Shown here in pieces: positions 34,743 to 44,029 of a stretch of 64,000 bases of DNA. The notes under the pieces were generated by a model, which worked only from the letters and a program-made list of their open reading frames with translations, was not told the origin of the DNA and searched no databases. Source of the stretch: an uncultured Cuneatibacter sp. (GTDB taxonomy: Bacteria > Bacillota > Clostridia > Lachnospirales > Lachnospiraceae); assembly GCA_934234215.1 (NCBI GenBank), contig CAKQHB010000009.1:27015-91014 (forward strand). Reading direction: 5' to 3'. Each line of letters starts with the position of its first letter. Within the stretch, counting starts at the first letter, position 1. A program made the translations under genes and the position numbers.

Positions 34743-36182
34743 ATGAAGACGTTATATTTTGAGTGCAGAATGGGTGCGGCAGGAGATATGGTGACGGCTG
34801 CACTGTATGAGCTTCTGAGTGAGGAGCAGAAAGCACTGTTTCTGGAGAAGATGAACCATCTGATGCCGGAAGTGCAGGTACATGCGATGGAGCGTGTGCG
34901 CAGCGGAATCACCGGAACCGGTATGGAAGTGCTGATCCACGGTGAGGAGGAAGCAGCAGGCGAAGACGCAGATCATGTACATACACATGATCACGAACAT
35001 CATCACGACGATGAGGATCACGATCATGAGCACCACCATCACGACGATGAGGATCACGATCATGAGCACCACCATCACGACGATGAGGATCACGATCATG
35101 AGCACCATCATCACGACGATGGGCATGATCACGAGCATCACCATCATGATGACGAGCACCATCACGACCACGAGCATGCGCACCATCATGACCACGACCA
35201 TGAACATCATCATGAGCATACGCATCCGCATGTTCATCGCGGATTACCGGAGATTCAGCACATGATCGAGAGCTTTGATCTGCCGCAGGAAGTTCGGGAT
35301 CAGGCGATGGCAGTTTATCGCCATATTGCAGAAGCAGAGTCTGCGGCGCACGGAAGACCGGTGGAAGAAGTACACTTCCACGAAGTTGGTGCATTGGATG
35401 CGGTAGCAGATGTAACAGGAGCTTGCTATGCGTTGTATCTGCTGCACCCGGATCAGGTTCTGGTTTCTCCCATCAATGTGGGCAATGGCACCGTTCGTGC
35501 AGCGCATGGCATTCTTCCGGTACCGGCACCGGCGACGGCCTTCTTGTTGAAGGAAGTTCCATCTTATATGAATCCGGACCCGATTGGAGAGCTTTGTACT
35601 CCTACCGGAGCTGCTTTGCTGCGGACATTTGCAGATGGCTATCAGCAGATGCCGGTGATGCAGGTGGAACAGATCGGCTACGGCATGGGCAAAAAAGAGT
35701 TTGACCGTCTGAATGGTGTGCGGGTATTTTATGGTGAGCAGGAGATCCGTCCGGAAGGGCCGAACCAGCAGATCTGCCAGCTGTCGGCAAATCTGGACGA
35801 CATGACAGCGGAGGAGCTGGGCTATGCATCGGAGCAGCTGTTGGTGGCTGGCGCACTGGATGTGTATACGGTGGCAGCAACGATGAAGAAGAGTCGTCCC
35901 GGTGTCGTTTTTTCCTGTCTGTGCAAAGAGGCGGATCAGGATCGTATGGCAGCGTTGATGCTGCGCTACACAACCAGCTTTGGTGTGCGAGTAGAAAAAT
36001 GTGACCGCTATGCAATGGACATTCACTTCGAGAAAGAGGAGACTCCCTATGGTACGGTTACAAAGAAGACCGGAACTGGCTACGGCCTCACAAAGTCCAA
36101 GTATGAGTACGAGGATCTGGCAAAGCTGGCGAGAGAGCGGGAGACTTCGATCCGTGAGATTCGCGAAGCAAAGAAAGTCTGA
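34743..36182 (+). CDS. larC: LarC, nickel insertase for the pincer cofactor, with a very His-rich insert
   Basis: 479 residues as one continuous frame; in Lactobacillus plantarum the gene is split and needs a frameshift. LarC inserts nickel into the cofactor in a CTP-dependent reaction. The N-terminus MKTLYFECRMGAAGDM and the motif VHFHEVGALDAVADVTG are typical. Residues from about 78 to 163 are a tract of His, Asp and Glu with three exact or near-exact 12-residue repeats (DEDHDHEHHHHD). His-rich stretches occur here in other LarC proteins, but this one is long. It could store or buffer nickel (inference). Start follows GGAGAAAAACAG. Confidence 0.93.
   Translation: MKTLYFECRMGAAGDMVTAALYELLSEEQKALFLEKMNHLMPEVQVHAMERVRSGITGTGMEVLIHGEEEAAGEDADHVHTHDHEHHHDDEDHDHEHHHHDDEDHDHEHHHHDDEDHDHEHHHHDDGHDHEHHHHDDEHHHDHEHAHHHDHDHEHHHEHTHPHVHRGLPEIQHMIESFDLPQEVRDQAMAVYRHIAEAESAAHGRPVEEVHFHEVGALDAVADVTGACYALYLLHPDQVLVSPINVGNGTVRAAHGILPVPAPATAFLLKEVPSYMNPDPIGELCTPTGAALLRTFADGYQQMPVMQVEQIGYGMGKKEFDRLNGVRVFYGEQEIRPEGPNQQICQLSANLDDMTAEELGYASEQLLVAGALDVYTVAATMKKSRPGVVFSCLCKEADQDRMAALMLRYTTSFGVRVEKCDRYAMDIHFEKEETPYGTVTKKTGTGYGLTKSKYEYEDLAKLARERETSIREIREAKKV
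35010..35117 (+). repeat. Three tandem 36-bp repeats inside larC
   Basis: Three copies of a unit beginning GATGAGGATCACGATCATGA encode DEDHDHEHHHHD; the third differs at one base. More degenerate copies continue to about 35215. Such repeats change copy number by slippage, so insert length may vary between strains. Confidence 0.9.
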
Positions 36183-36200
36183 ATATCAGGAAAGAAATTT

Positions 36201-36908
36201 ATGATAAAAACGATTTTATTTGATCTGGATGGAACACTGCTTCCGATGGATCAGGAAGTATTTACAAAGAGTTATTTTGCGGAGCTGGCGAAAAAGCTGG
36301 CTCCGTACGAATATGATATGGAGCGGCTCATACCGGCAATCTGGAATGGTGTCAAAGCCATGGTCATCAATACGAGTGGCAGCACAAACGAGGAAGCATT
36401 CTGGAAGGACTTTGCGAAGAGTTTTCCGGAGAAGGATGTGAGAAAGCAGGAGCCGATCTTTCTGGAATTTTATCAAAACGAATTTCAGAAAGCACAGCAG
36501 GTGTGTGGATTCAATCCGGAAGCTGCAAAGACGGTGCAATTATGTAAGGAACTGGGCTATGAAGTGGCGCTTGCGACGAATCCGCTGTTTCCATCGGTGG
36601 CAACTGAGAGTCGGATCCGCTGGGCAGGACTTGCACCGGAAGACTTTCTGATGTATACCACTTACGAAAATATTCATGCCTGCAAGCCGAACCTGGACTA
36701 CTATCGGGAAATTTTGCAGAAGATCGGTCGCAAGCCGGAAGAGTGCGTGATGGTAGGAAACGATGTCGGGGAAGACATGATCGCAGAGAAACTGGGAATG
36801 AAGGTATTTCTGCTGAAAGACTGCCTGATCAATACGAAAGAGCAGGAGATCAACCAGTATCCACAGGGAGGATTTCAGGAACTGCAGGAGTATTTGAAGA
36901 GGCTGTAA
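36201..36908 (+). CDS. HAD-family hydrolase
   Basis: 235 residues. The nucleophile motif FDLDGTLL lies at residues 7-14. A Thr in LATNP (motif II), Lys in KPNLDYY (motif III) and the acidic pair in VGNDVGEDM (motif IV) follow. A helical cap lies between motifs I and II. Phosphatase activity on a small phosphorylated metabolite is expected; the substrate is unknown. It starts 18 nt after larC with AGGAAAG before the ATG, so it may be cotranscribed with lar genes. Phosphatases of this size are too general to tie to the pincer pathway. Confidence 0.85.
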   Translation: MIKTILFDLDGTLLPMDQEVFTKSYFAELAKKLAPYEYDMERLIPAIWNGVKAMVINTSGSTNEEAFWKDFAKSFPEKDVRKQEPIFLEFYQNEFQKAQQVCGFNPEAAKTVQLCKELGYEVALATNPLFPSVATESRIRWAGLAPEDFLMYTTYENIHACKPNLDYYREILQKIGRKPEECVMVGNDVGEDMIAEKLGMKVFLLKDCLINTKEQEINQYPQGGFQELQEYLKRL

Positions 36909-36925
36909 AATGTGTGGAAAGGAAG

Positions 36926-38512
36926 ATGCAGATGGGACGTTTTGTGAATCCAAATAACAGTGCGTTTCGAGTGGCACTAAACAGTGAAATATATGTAGAT
37001 AAGACAGGACTGTTGAATGAGACAAATCGAGTGCTGGGTACAAAACAGGGTTATATTTGCAATAGTCGCCCCAGAAGATTCGGAAAATCCACAACAGCTG
37101 ATATGTTAGTGGCTTATTATAGTAAGGGCTGTGATTCAAAAGACATGTTTTCTGATCTTGAGATTGCGAAGAGTCCAGAATTTAAAAAGCATCTAAATCA
37201 GTATGATGTGATTCATCTGGATGTACAGTGGTTTCAAAAACATGGCGAAAATGCGGACGAAATCGTAAAAAATATGACAGAGTCTGTACTGAAGGAACTG
37301 AGAGAGATTTATCCAGAAATTCTCACATCCAACATTGATACACTTCCGGATGCACTGTCTGTATTGCGGGAAGCAACCGGGCAACCATTTATTATTATCA
37401 TAGATGAATGGGATGTTCTGATTCGTGACGAAGCGATGAATGAAAAAGTTCAGATGGAATATATTGATTTTCTGCGAAGATTATTTAAAGGGTCTGAGCC
37501 GACAAAATATATCCAGCTTGCCTATCTGACAGGAATTTTGCCAATCAAGAAATTAAAGACACAATTCGCTTTGAATAATTTCATCCAGTACACGATGTTA
37601 AGTGCAGGGCAATTTGCTCCTTATATTGGATTTACGGAGGAAGAGGTTCAGCAGCTGTGTGAAAAATATGGACAGGATTTCACAGAAGTAAAGCGCTGGT
37701 ATGATGGCTACGAGCTTGGAAAATATCATGTATATAATCCCAATGCTGTGGTAAATTTAATGCTGGAAGAAACTTTTCAGAGCTATTGGTCCGATACGGG
37801 AACGTATGAATCGGTTGTCCCGTTTATCAATATGGATTTTGATGGCTTGAAAACATCTATTATTGAAATGCTATCAGGGGCAGAAATAGAGGTGCAGACG
37901 AGAACATTTCAAAATGATCTGACGAGTTTTGAAAATCAGGACGATGTGTTGACGCTACTGATTCATTTGGGATATCTGGCATATCATCAGAAAAAGAGAA
38001 CTGCATATGTTCCAAACGAAGAAATCCGACAGGAGTTTCAGACAGCGGTGCAAAGTAAAAAATGGAGTGAGTTTTTTGCTTTTCAGCAAATGTCAAATGA
38101 TTTGTTGGATGCTACATTAGAACTGGATGCGGATACAGTTGCAGAAGGAATCGAGAAAATTCATGATGAATATGCTTCTGCGATTCAGTATAATAATGAA
38201 AATTCATTGAGCTGTGTGTTGGCATTAGGCTATCTAAGCGCAATGGAATATTATTTTAAGCCGATTCGGGAAATGCCGACAGGGCGCGGGTTTGCTGATT
38301 TTGTTTTTCTGCCAAAACCGGAATATCGAAAGGAATATCCGGCGTTGATCGTGGAGTTAAAGTGGAATCAAAATGCAGAAACTGCGATAAAACAAATTCG
38401 CGAAAAGAAGTATCCGGAGTCCATGAAACAATATACAGGAGAGATATTGCTGGTTGGAATCAACTACGATAAGAAGACAAAAAAGCATACCTGCCATATT
38501 GAAAAGGTATAA
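36926..38512 (+). CDS. AAA-ATPase-like protein with C-terminal PD-(D/E)XK nuclease domain
   Basis: 528 residues. The N-terminal part has a Walker A variant (RPRRFGKST, about residue 48-56) and Walker B (FIIIIDEWD, about 154-162). The C-terminal part carries a nuclease-type core: GRGFADFVFL and VELKW give the D and ExK of PD-(D/E)XK. These proteins are abundant in gut clostridia and Bacteroidetes and their role is not established. ATG 36926 follows GGAAAGG; a second ATG lies six bases on. It starts 17 nt after the HAD gene. A paralogue sits at 56.8 kb. It converges on rpsT across a shared terminator. Confidence 0.85.
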   Translation: MQMGRFVNPNNSAFRVALNSEIYVDKTGLLNETNRVLGTKQGYICNSRPRRFGKSTTADMLVAYYSKGCDSKDMFSDLEIAKSPEFKKHLNQYDVIHLDVQWFQKHGENADEIVKNMTESVLKELREIYPEILTSNIDTLPDALSVLREATGQPFIIIIDEWDVLIRDEAMNEKVQMEYIDFLRRLFKGSEPTKYIQLAYLTGILPIKKLKTQFALNNFIQYTMLSAGQFAPYIGFTEEEVQQLCEKYGQDFTEVKRWYDGYELGKYHVYNPNAVVNLMLEETFQSYWSDTGTYESVVPFINMDFDGLKTSIIEMLSGAEIEVQTRTFQNDLTSFENQDDVLTLLIHLGYLAYHQKKRTAYVPNEEIRQEFQTAVQSKKWSEFFAFQQMSNDLLDATLELDADTVAEGIEKIHDEYASAIQYNNENSLSCVLALGYLSAMEYYFKPIREMPTGRGFADFVFLPKPEYRKEYPALIVELKWNQNAETAIKQIREKKYPESMKQYTGEILLVGINYDKKTKKHTCHIEKV

Positions 38513-38515
38513 CAA

Positions 38516-38547
38516 AAAGGGGATTTGCCTGATAGCAAATCCCCTTT
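38516..38547. terminator. Bidirectional terminator between the AAA gene and rpsT
   Basis: AAAGGGGATTTGC and GCAAATCCCCTTT form a perfect 13-bp stem around a 6-nt loop in the convergent gap. Confidence 0.85.
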
Positions 38548-38568
38548 CAAAGTCATTTCATATCGAAA

Positions 38569-38832
38569 TTAGTTCATTCCGTTTACAGCCTTGGTCAGAC
38601 GGCTGATCTTTCTGGAAGTGGTATTCTTGTGGTAGATACCCTTTGTAGTAGCCTTGCTCAGCTCGGAAATAGCATCGGTCAGAGCAACCTGAGCAGCAGC
38701 CTTATCACCGCTAGCGATAGCAGCGTCAACCTTCTTTACGAAAGTCTTAGTTCTGGACTTAACAGCCTTATTTCTTTCAGCCTTCTTTGCGGAAACGAGA
38801 ACTCTTTTCTTTGCAGATTTGATGTTAGCCAA
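38569..38832 (-). CDS. rpsT: Ribosomal protein S20
   Basis: 87 residues, Lys/Arg/Ala-rich, with the typical ANIKSAKKR start and the late KNTTSRKISRLTKAVN segment. It binds 16S rRNA in the small subunit. The start codon is TTG at 38832 behind GGAGGTACAAAGAA. E. coli rpsT also uses UUG and is controlled by S20 itself; the same logic may apply here (inference). A strong promoter lies about 130 nt upstream, leaving a long leader. Confidence 0.95.
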   Translation of the reverse strand: MANIKSAKKRVLVSAKKAERNKAVKSRTKTFVKKVDAAIASGDKAAAQVALTDAISELSKATTKGIYHKNTTSRKISRLTKAVNGMN

Positions 38833-38966
38833 TTCTTTGTACCTCCAAAAATGTATAAATGTTTCTTAGTCTATACACGGAATGAAAGGAGAGTGGGCTT
38901 CCATCCTGTGTGGAAATGTACGAACAGGCAGACGGAGACACACCATCATCCTGAACACACTCATTG

Positions 38967-38995
38967 ATTTTAATGGATATTTCCCGTTCTGTCAA
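38967..38995 (-). promoter_or_regulatory. Strong rpsT promoter
   Basis: On the minus strand a perfect TTGACA stands 17 nt before TAAAAT. The transcript would carry a leader of about 130 nt (38833-38960) with no gene in it. Confidence 0.7.
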
Positions 38996-39053
38996 TACAT
39001 ATTTTGAAGAAAAATCAGAAAAAATATAGGAAAAAACACTGGAAACAGGCGGG

Positions 39054-40007
39054 ATGGAGGCAGCGAAAGTGGAAATGAGAGAGAACGTGTGGAAAATTTA
39101 TTCGGATCTGGCGGTGGAGGATCGGGAGCGCTTTCCCGGAGAGGAGACGGAAGTGCCCGGAGTGGCATTGAAAAAAGAGACATTGCCCGGCGAAATCACG
39201 CGGACACGGGTAGAAATCCGCAATGAAGTGGGAGCTGCGCAGATGGGAAAGCCGGAGGGAATCTATATCACATTGGAACGAAAAGAGATTGTGGATGCGG
39301 AGGAGGAAATTCAGGAACAATTTGTGGATGTTTTGGCGGACAGTATCAGGGAGTTATTGCCGGACGGGTGGAATACACTGCTTGTGGCAGGGCTTGGCAA
39401 CCGACATTTGACGGTGGATGCGCTGGGACCGGAGACAGTGGATGCGCTGCAGATGACGCGGCACATTCGCAAGGAGCGACAGCTGTGTGGTGTTATTCCG
39501 GGGGTGTTGGCACAGACGGGAATGGAGAGTGCAGAGCTTGTGCAAGGCTTGGCAGAGAAAGTGCAGCCAGATGCAGTGTTGGTCGTGGATGCGCTGGCAG
39601 CGCGGAATATGGAACGGCTTGGAACAACCGTGCAGCTGGCAAATGTGGGCATTCAGCCCGGTTCCGGCGTACACAATCATAGATGGGCGCTGAATGAGGA
39701 GACACTTGGGTGTCCGGTGTTGTCTCTGGGTGTGCCAACGGTGATCGGCGCGGCGGCATTGGCGAGCGATACGGTGCAGGCATTGTCAGAAGTGCTTGCC
39801 CGCATGGAAGAGATGGAACAAGAGGGAGAGATCGGACATTTCTTTGGACATTTGGGCGAGCAGGAGCGTCTGGAGTTGATCCGGCAACTCTTGCCTCCGG
39901 AGACGGTGCAAATGCAGGTGACACCGGTGCTTGTGGATCAGATGGTGGAAAGCTTTGGAAAAATTCTAGCAGAGGGGATTCAGCGGGCAGTGGAAAAAAC
40001 GGAATAG
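39054..40007 (+). CDS. gpr: Germination protease GPR
   Basis: 317 residues. GPR degrades small acid-soluble spore proteins when a spore germinates; it is made in the forespore as a zymogen. Family motifs are GLGNRHLTVDALGP (about 116-129) and GIQPGSGVHNHR (about 200-211). The N-terminal IYSDLAVED resembles the self-processing site that also mimics SASP cleavage sites. Start could be ATG 39054 or ATG 39075; the first is kept because it preserves the propeptide. spoIIP follows with no gap. Its presence shows the organism can make spores, or did recently. Confidence 0.92.
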   Translation: MEAAKVEMRENVWKIYSDLAVEDRERFPGEETEVPGVALKKETLPGEITRTRVEIRNEVGAAQMGKPEGIYITLERKEIVDAEEEIQEQFVDVLADSIRELLPDGWNTLLVAGLGNRHLTVDALGPETVDALQMTRHIRKERQLCGVIPGVLAQTGMESAELVQGLAEKVQPDAVLVVDALAARNMERLGTTVQLANVGIQPGSGVHNHRWALNEETLGCPVLSLGVPTVIGAAALASDTVQALSEVLARMEEMEQEGEIGHFFGHLGEQERLELIRQLLPPETVQMQVTPVLVDQMVESFGKILAEGIQRAVEKTE

Positions 40008-41282
40008 GTGGAAAACGCGGAGAATAGAATAGGGAAAAAGCAGAAAACGCGGGGAAAGGCAGTGAGACATTCCTATCGTGGAACATTTTTTTTGCTGGCA
40101 GTATTGATTGTATTGGGACAGACCTGGATCATGGCAGCGGCACAGAAGATGGAGACTTTGGAGCAGACGACAGATCCGGTTTTTCTGCACATTGCGGAGA
40201 GTGGTGCTGATCCGGGCTATCAGGTGGCGACATCGGAGACAGTGACATCCGAAGCGGCACCAGAGCAGGACAAAGAAGCTGGAGCCGGACAGAACGAGCT
40301 GACACGGCAGGAGACCGTAACGCAGGAAACACAAACTCAGGAGGCGGGGACAGATTCCTTCGAGCAGACCGCAGACAATGAGACTGCAGATGCAATCGCG
40401 GCATCGGCTTCGGTGGAAAGCGAGGAGCCGTCCGCCTCAGAGGATGCGAATGTCGAGGCGGTGGCATTGGGGAGCTCCGGGATTTTGGCTTCGATGGAGC
40501 GGGACATTCAGAATGCCGGATTGTCGCTTTCCAATGTGCTGAGTTATGATTGGATTGTGCCACAATTCTATGTCGTGAATGCAGGAACGAGCGTCACGCC
40601 GGAAGTGTTGAATCCGACGGTGCTGTTGTCAAAAGATGTGCGAATCCACGGAAGCAGCGACGCTCCGCAAATTTTGCTGTATCATACCCATTCGCAGGAA
40701 GCGTATGCAGATTCCATTCCCGGAGACAAGTCGCAGACAATCGTAGGTGTGGGGGACTATCTGGCAGAATTATTGACAAATAAATATAGCTATCAGGTCA
40801 TTCACCACACCGGAGAGTACGATGTGACAGACGGAAAGCTGGACCGAGATCCGGCGTATTCCCGCGCACTTCCGGCGCTGGAACAAATATTAGCGGAAAA
40901 TCCTTCGATTGAATGTATCATCGACTTGCATCGGGATGGTGTGGCGGACAATGTGCGCCTTGTGACGGAAATAGATGGACAGCCTGCTGCGCAGATCATG
41001 TGGTTCAATGGGCTGTGCCGGGATGAAAATGGTTATCTGCCGGGCATCGCCCATTCGTGGCTGGAGACCAATCTGGCGCTGTCGCTGCAGCTGCGGGTGG
41101 CAGCTATGAGCAGTTATCCGGGGCTGACAAGGTTTAACTATCTGAAAAGTATGCGCTACAACCAACATTTGCGGATGTCCGCGCTGATTGAGGTTGGAGC
41201 ACAGACGAATACCGTATCGGAAGCGATGAATACGATCCCTGCATTGGCAGATCTTTTGGATCAGGTATTGTCCGGAAAATAA
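40008..41282 (+). CDS. spoIIP: Stage II sporulation protein P
   Basis: 424 residues. It has an N-terminal membrane anchor (about 25-45), an acidic Thr/Glu/Gln-rich linker (about 70-150) and an amidase/endopeptidase domain (about 205-424). LLYHTHSQEAY carries the conserved His and Glu of the zinc site and IIDLHRDG a later His. SpoIIP with SpoIID and SpoIIM degrades septal peptidoglycan during engulfment. GTG 40008 directly abuts the gpr stop; a later start cannot be excluded. The gpr-spoIIP pair is a common clostridial arrangement. A terminator follows. Confidence 0.93.
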   Translation: MENAENRIGKKQKTRGKAVRHSYRGTFFLLAVLIVLGQTWIMAAAQKMETLEQTTDPVFLHIAESGADPGYQVATSETVTSEAAPEQDKEAGAGQNELTRQETVTQETQTQEAGTDSFEQTADNETADAIAASASVESEEPSASEDANVEAVALGSSGILASMERDIQNAGLSLSNVLSYDWIVPQFYVVNAGTSVTPEVLNPTVLLSKDVRIHGSSDAPQILLYHTHSQEAYADSIPGDKSQTIVGVGDYLAELLTNKYSYQVIHHTGEYDVTDGKLDRDPAYSRALPALEQILAENPSIECIIDLHRDGVADNVRLVTEIDGQPAAQIMWFNGLCRDENGYLPGIAHSWLETNLALSLQLRVAAMSSYPGLTRFNYLKSMRYNQHLRMSALIEVGAQTNTVSEAMNTIPALADLLDQVLSGK

Positions 41283-41295
41283 GAATTAGAAAAAA

Positions 41296-41330
41296 AGTGG
41301 TACTGAAGGAGATTCAGCACCACTCTTTTT
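41296..41330 (+). terminator. Terminator after spoIIP
   Basis: AGTGGTACTGAA and TTCAGCACCACT pair as a 12-bp stem with one mismatch; a run of T follows. Confidence 0.8.
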
Positions 41331-41378
41331 ACTATAACAGAAAAGTGCTAAAAAATCAACTGTATTTCAAGAAAAATA

Positions 41379-41394
41379 TTGTGAAATTTCACAA
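41379..41394. promoter_or_regulatory. Perfect 16-bp palindrome, possible operator
   Basis: TTGTGAAATTTCACAA reads the same on both strands. It lies about 90 nt before the first lipoprotein gene, with a TATGAT -10-like element about 35 nt downstream. A dimeric repressor or activator site is plausible. Confidence 0.4.
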
Positions 41395-41483
41395 AAAAAA
41401 CGATGCGAAAATGAGAAATCTATGCTATGATGGAATCAGAAAAAACGTGATCAGAAGAGCATTCTTCGGAAAAGGAGGGGCAA

Positions 41484-42692
41484 ATGAAATTTAGAAAAAG
41501 AAACAGTCTTTTATGTGCAGGTATGGTGTGTTTATTACTGCTTGGCGGATGTGAAAAAGGAACGGTAGCGAGAGAACCGGACCGGTCAGAGCCGGAAGCT
41601 GCCAGTCGAGTGGCATTTGCCCGGACGAGTGAATCCTGTGCAGAGAGCACAGACGAGAAAATCTACATTCAGCCATTTGGGGAGTCTTCCGGGGTTGTAT
41701 CCTTGAATTTAGAATCCGGAGAAACAACGGTTCTGAACCTGAATGAGAGCGACAGTATCTTTTCGAAAAACCTGGTGTCAGATGGAATCCAGATTGTAGA
41801 TGGAAGGCTGTACGCGTTTGTGAAAGGTACAAATTATAAAAATCCGGCGTTGTACCGCATGGATCTGGATGGAAGCAACATCGAAAAAATAGCAGAAATT
41901 TCGGAAAAGATGCATGTATTGTCCGGTCGGGTGATCGGGGATGAGATGTATTTCTTTGGCGTTCCGATTCAGGAAGATGGAAGCGTGGAGCATCTGTATC
42001 GTCAGAGTCTTACCCAGATAGATGCAGAGCCGGAAGAAATTCTGATGATGGACGAGGACGGCGATGAGTGGGCATTTACCGGTCTTCGGAGTCTCGTTGC
42101 CGAGGAAGAACAGGGAGTGCTTTATTTTGAAAGACATCGACATCAGGATGATGGACAGGAGGAAACCACTGTCTGGATGTATGATACAGCAAAAGAACAG
42201 GCAGAGAAGATTTTTGAGACGAATCGCGATGTGAGCTATTTTGTGAAGGATGGCTGGGTTTACTATTCGGAGTGTACTTATATAGAGGATGAGCCGACCG
42301 AATATGACACGATTCAGAGACAAAACATTCAGACCGGCGAAGCCGAAGACACCGGTGTTGCGGGTGGAAAACTGATCGGCTGTGATGCAGATTACTATTA
42401 TGTAGAAACCCACGAAAAAGAATATAGCACTGACATGAGCAATATCGAAGTGTACAAGCTGGATGGAACACCGGTGGAAACACTTCGGGTGGCAGCGCAT
42501 GATACCATTGTTGGAACAACCTATGATGCCATCGTAATCCATGATTATGAGAGCAGCGGATCATCGGAATTTTCGGAAATTGTCTATGTATATGACAAAT
42601 CACAGATCGGAACCGGCGAAGGCGAGTGGAAAGAAGTTGCGATCAAGTGCAAGCCGGATGAAAAAGCGGCAGTGGAGGTTGTGCAGAGATAA
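41484..42692 (+). CDS. Predicted lipoprotein, beta-propeller-like, paralogue 1
   Basis: 402 residues. The signal peptide ends in LLGGC (Cys at about residue 22). The mature part shows repeated strand pairs of the type LYRMDLDGSN, VYYSEC and VYKLDG, which look like blades of a TolB/DUF5050-like propeller. AAAAGGAGGGG lies just before the ATG. The next gene encodes a clear relative (shared RMDLDGSN, YRQS, TYDAIVIH and KSQIG/KKNIT endings), so the pair arose by tandem duplication. It has no catalytic motif. It is the first gene of the cluster ending with an ABC transporter at 47.6 kb. Confidence 0.8.
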   Translation: MKFRKRNSLLCAGMVCLLLLGGCEKGTVAREPDRSEPEAASRVAFARTSESCAESTDEKIYIQPFGESSGVVSLNLESGETTVLNLNESDSIFSKNLVSDGIQIVDGRLYAFVKGTNYKNPALYRMDLDGSNIEKIAEISEKMHVLSGRVIGDEMYFFGVPIQEDGSVEHLYRQSLTQIDAEPEEILMMDEDGDEWAFTGLRSLVAEEEQGVLYFERHRHQDDGQEETTVWMYDTAKEQAEKIFETNRDVSYFVKDGWVYYSECTYIEDEPTEYDTIQRQNIQTGEAEDTGVAGGKLIGCDADYYYVETHEKEYSTDMSNIEVYKLDGTPVETLRVAAHDTIVGTTYDAIVIHDYESSGSSEFSEIVYVYDKSQIGTGEGEWKEVAIKCKPDEKAAVEVVQR

Positions 42693-42738
42693 GACGAGAA
42701 AATATTTTCATTTCGGAAAATGGAACAGGAGGGAGAAT

Positions 42739-44010
42739 ATGCGCAAGAAAAAAGTAATTGCTGGTATTGTGACACTGACAATGTTACTGGGATTTGGTGT
42801 TGGATGCGGAAAAGAAGGGACAACATCGAATGGAGAAGAGGCGAATAGAGGGGCTTTTGCTAGAACATATGCAGCAATGGCAGACAGCTCTTCAGATGGG
42901 ATCTATGTACAAACCCTAATGCCGATACCGGATTTGTTTTATATGGATCGTGCAAGCGGTAAAATTGTTTTTCTTTGTGGAAAAGCAGATTGCGAGCATG
43001 GAAAAGAGGGAAATACAGATTGTAATGCTTACTTTGAGGAGGATTTGATTCGTGACAGTATACAGCGTGTAGATGATAAGTTATATGTATTGGGACAACC
43101 AACTAAAGAGCATAATTCGGTCTTGTATCGAATGGATTTAGATGGTAGCAATCGTGAAGCTGTTACGACAATCAATGCAGAGGCTGGAGCAGGTGGAACA
43201 CGAGTTATAGGAAAAAACATGTATTACATCGGCGTACCAGATGCAGGAGATTTCAGTGTATATCATATGTATCGACAGAGTATCGAGGATAAAAGTGAAC
43301 TGGCAGAAGATATATTCCCTGTTGATGAAGAAGAGTGGTCTGCTAGACGAATTGAGGAATTCTATTTAGATGAAGAAAATGAACTGATTTATATAGCAGA
43401 AAATAAATATACGGAAGACTTGAAATATGAAGGCTCGATATGGAAATATGATATCAAGGATGAAACATGGGAAGAAATCTTCAGTGACACAAGATTTTTT
43501 ACATGGTTTCTGGATGGAGAATGGTTCTACTATTCGGAGTATACAGGCGGTGCTGATGATAGTGGAAATCTTATTCGCGTAGAAGTTGTAACATGTGATC
43601 CGGTGAAAAGAAAAAACCTGAAAACAGGTGAAGAAGAAACAACAACAATTCCAGGTGGCTTTTTAGAAGGGTATGATGGAAACTACTGTTATATGCGAAC
43701 CTACGGAGAAAAAGCAGGTGATGGGCTGAAAAGTATTGATGTATACACCCTAGATGGAACGATGGTGACATCAATAAAAAGTCCGGTTGAAGATTATCAA
43801 TATAATGATGCTGTGAATGTAGGAGTAACATATGATGCAATCGTCATCCATCATAGTCCATCAACATCAGAGACATATGTAAGTGAAAATATTTATCTAT
43901 ATGATAAAAAAAATATTACAGAGCAAAAGGGCGATTGGAAAAAATTTTACATAAATCTGCTGTATGATGAAAATAGTAATACACTGGATTTGCATGTAAA
44001 GCAAAAATAA
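42739..44010 (+). CDS. Predicted lipoprotein, beta-propeller-like, paralogue 2
   Basis: 423 residues. Lipobox GFGVGC (Cys at about residue 23). It shares order and motifs with the preceding protein but adds a segment with two cysteines (KADCEHGKEGNTDCNA). Its coding DNA is visibly more A+T-rich than paralogue 1 and the other neighbours, which suggests different ages or origins. ATG 42739 has AGGAGGGAG upstream; the longer frame from 42541 overlaps the previous gene. It is followed 19 nt later by the small secreted protein. Function unknown. Confidence 0.8.
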   Translation: MRKKKVIAGIVTLTMLLGFGVGCGKEGTTSNGEEANRGAFARTYAAMADSSSDGIYVQTLMPIPDLFYMDRASGKIVFLCGKADCEHGKEGNTDCNAYFEEDLIRDSIQRVDDKLYVLGQPTKEHNSVLYRMDLDGSNREAVTTINAEAGAGGTRVIGKNMYYIGVPDAGDFSVYHMYRQSIEDKSELAEDIFPVDEEEWSARRIEEFYLDEENELIYIAENKYTEDLKYEGSIWKYDIKDETWEEIFSDTRFFTWFLDGEWFYYSEYTGGADDSGNLIRVEVVTCDPVKRKNLKTGEEETTTIPGGFLEGYDGNYCYMRTYGEKAGDGLKSIDVYTLDGTMVTSIKSPVEDYQYNDAVNVGVTYDAIVIHHSPSTSETYVSENIYLYDKKNITEQKGDWKKFYINLLYDENSNTLDLHVKQK

Positions 44011-44029
44011 GAAGAACGGAGGAAATCTT

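Noticed and set aside
34752..35237. A Met/Val-rich 161-codon minus-strand frame opposite larC
   Set aside because: It is the antisense of the His/Asp repeats and gives a repetitive Met/Val pattern with no gene-like features.
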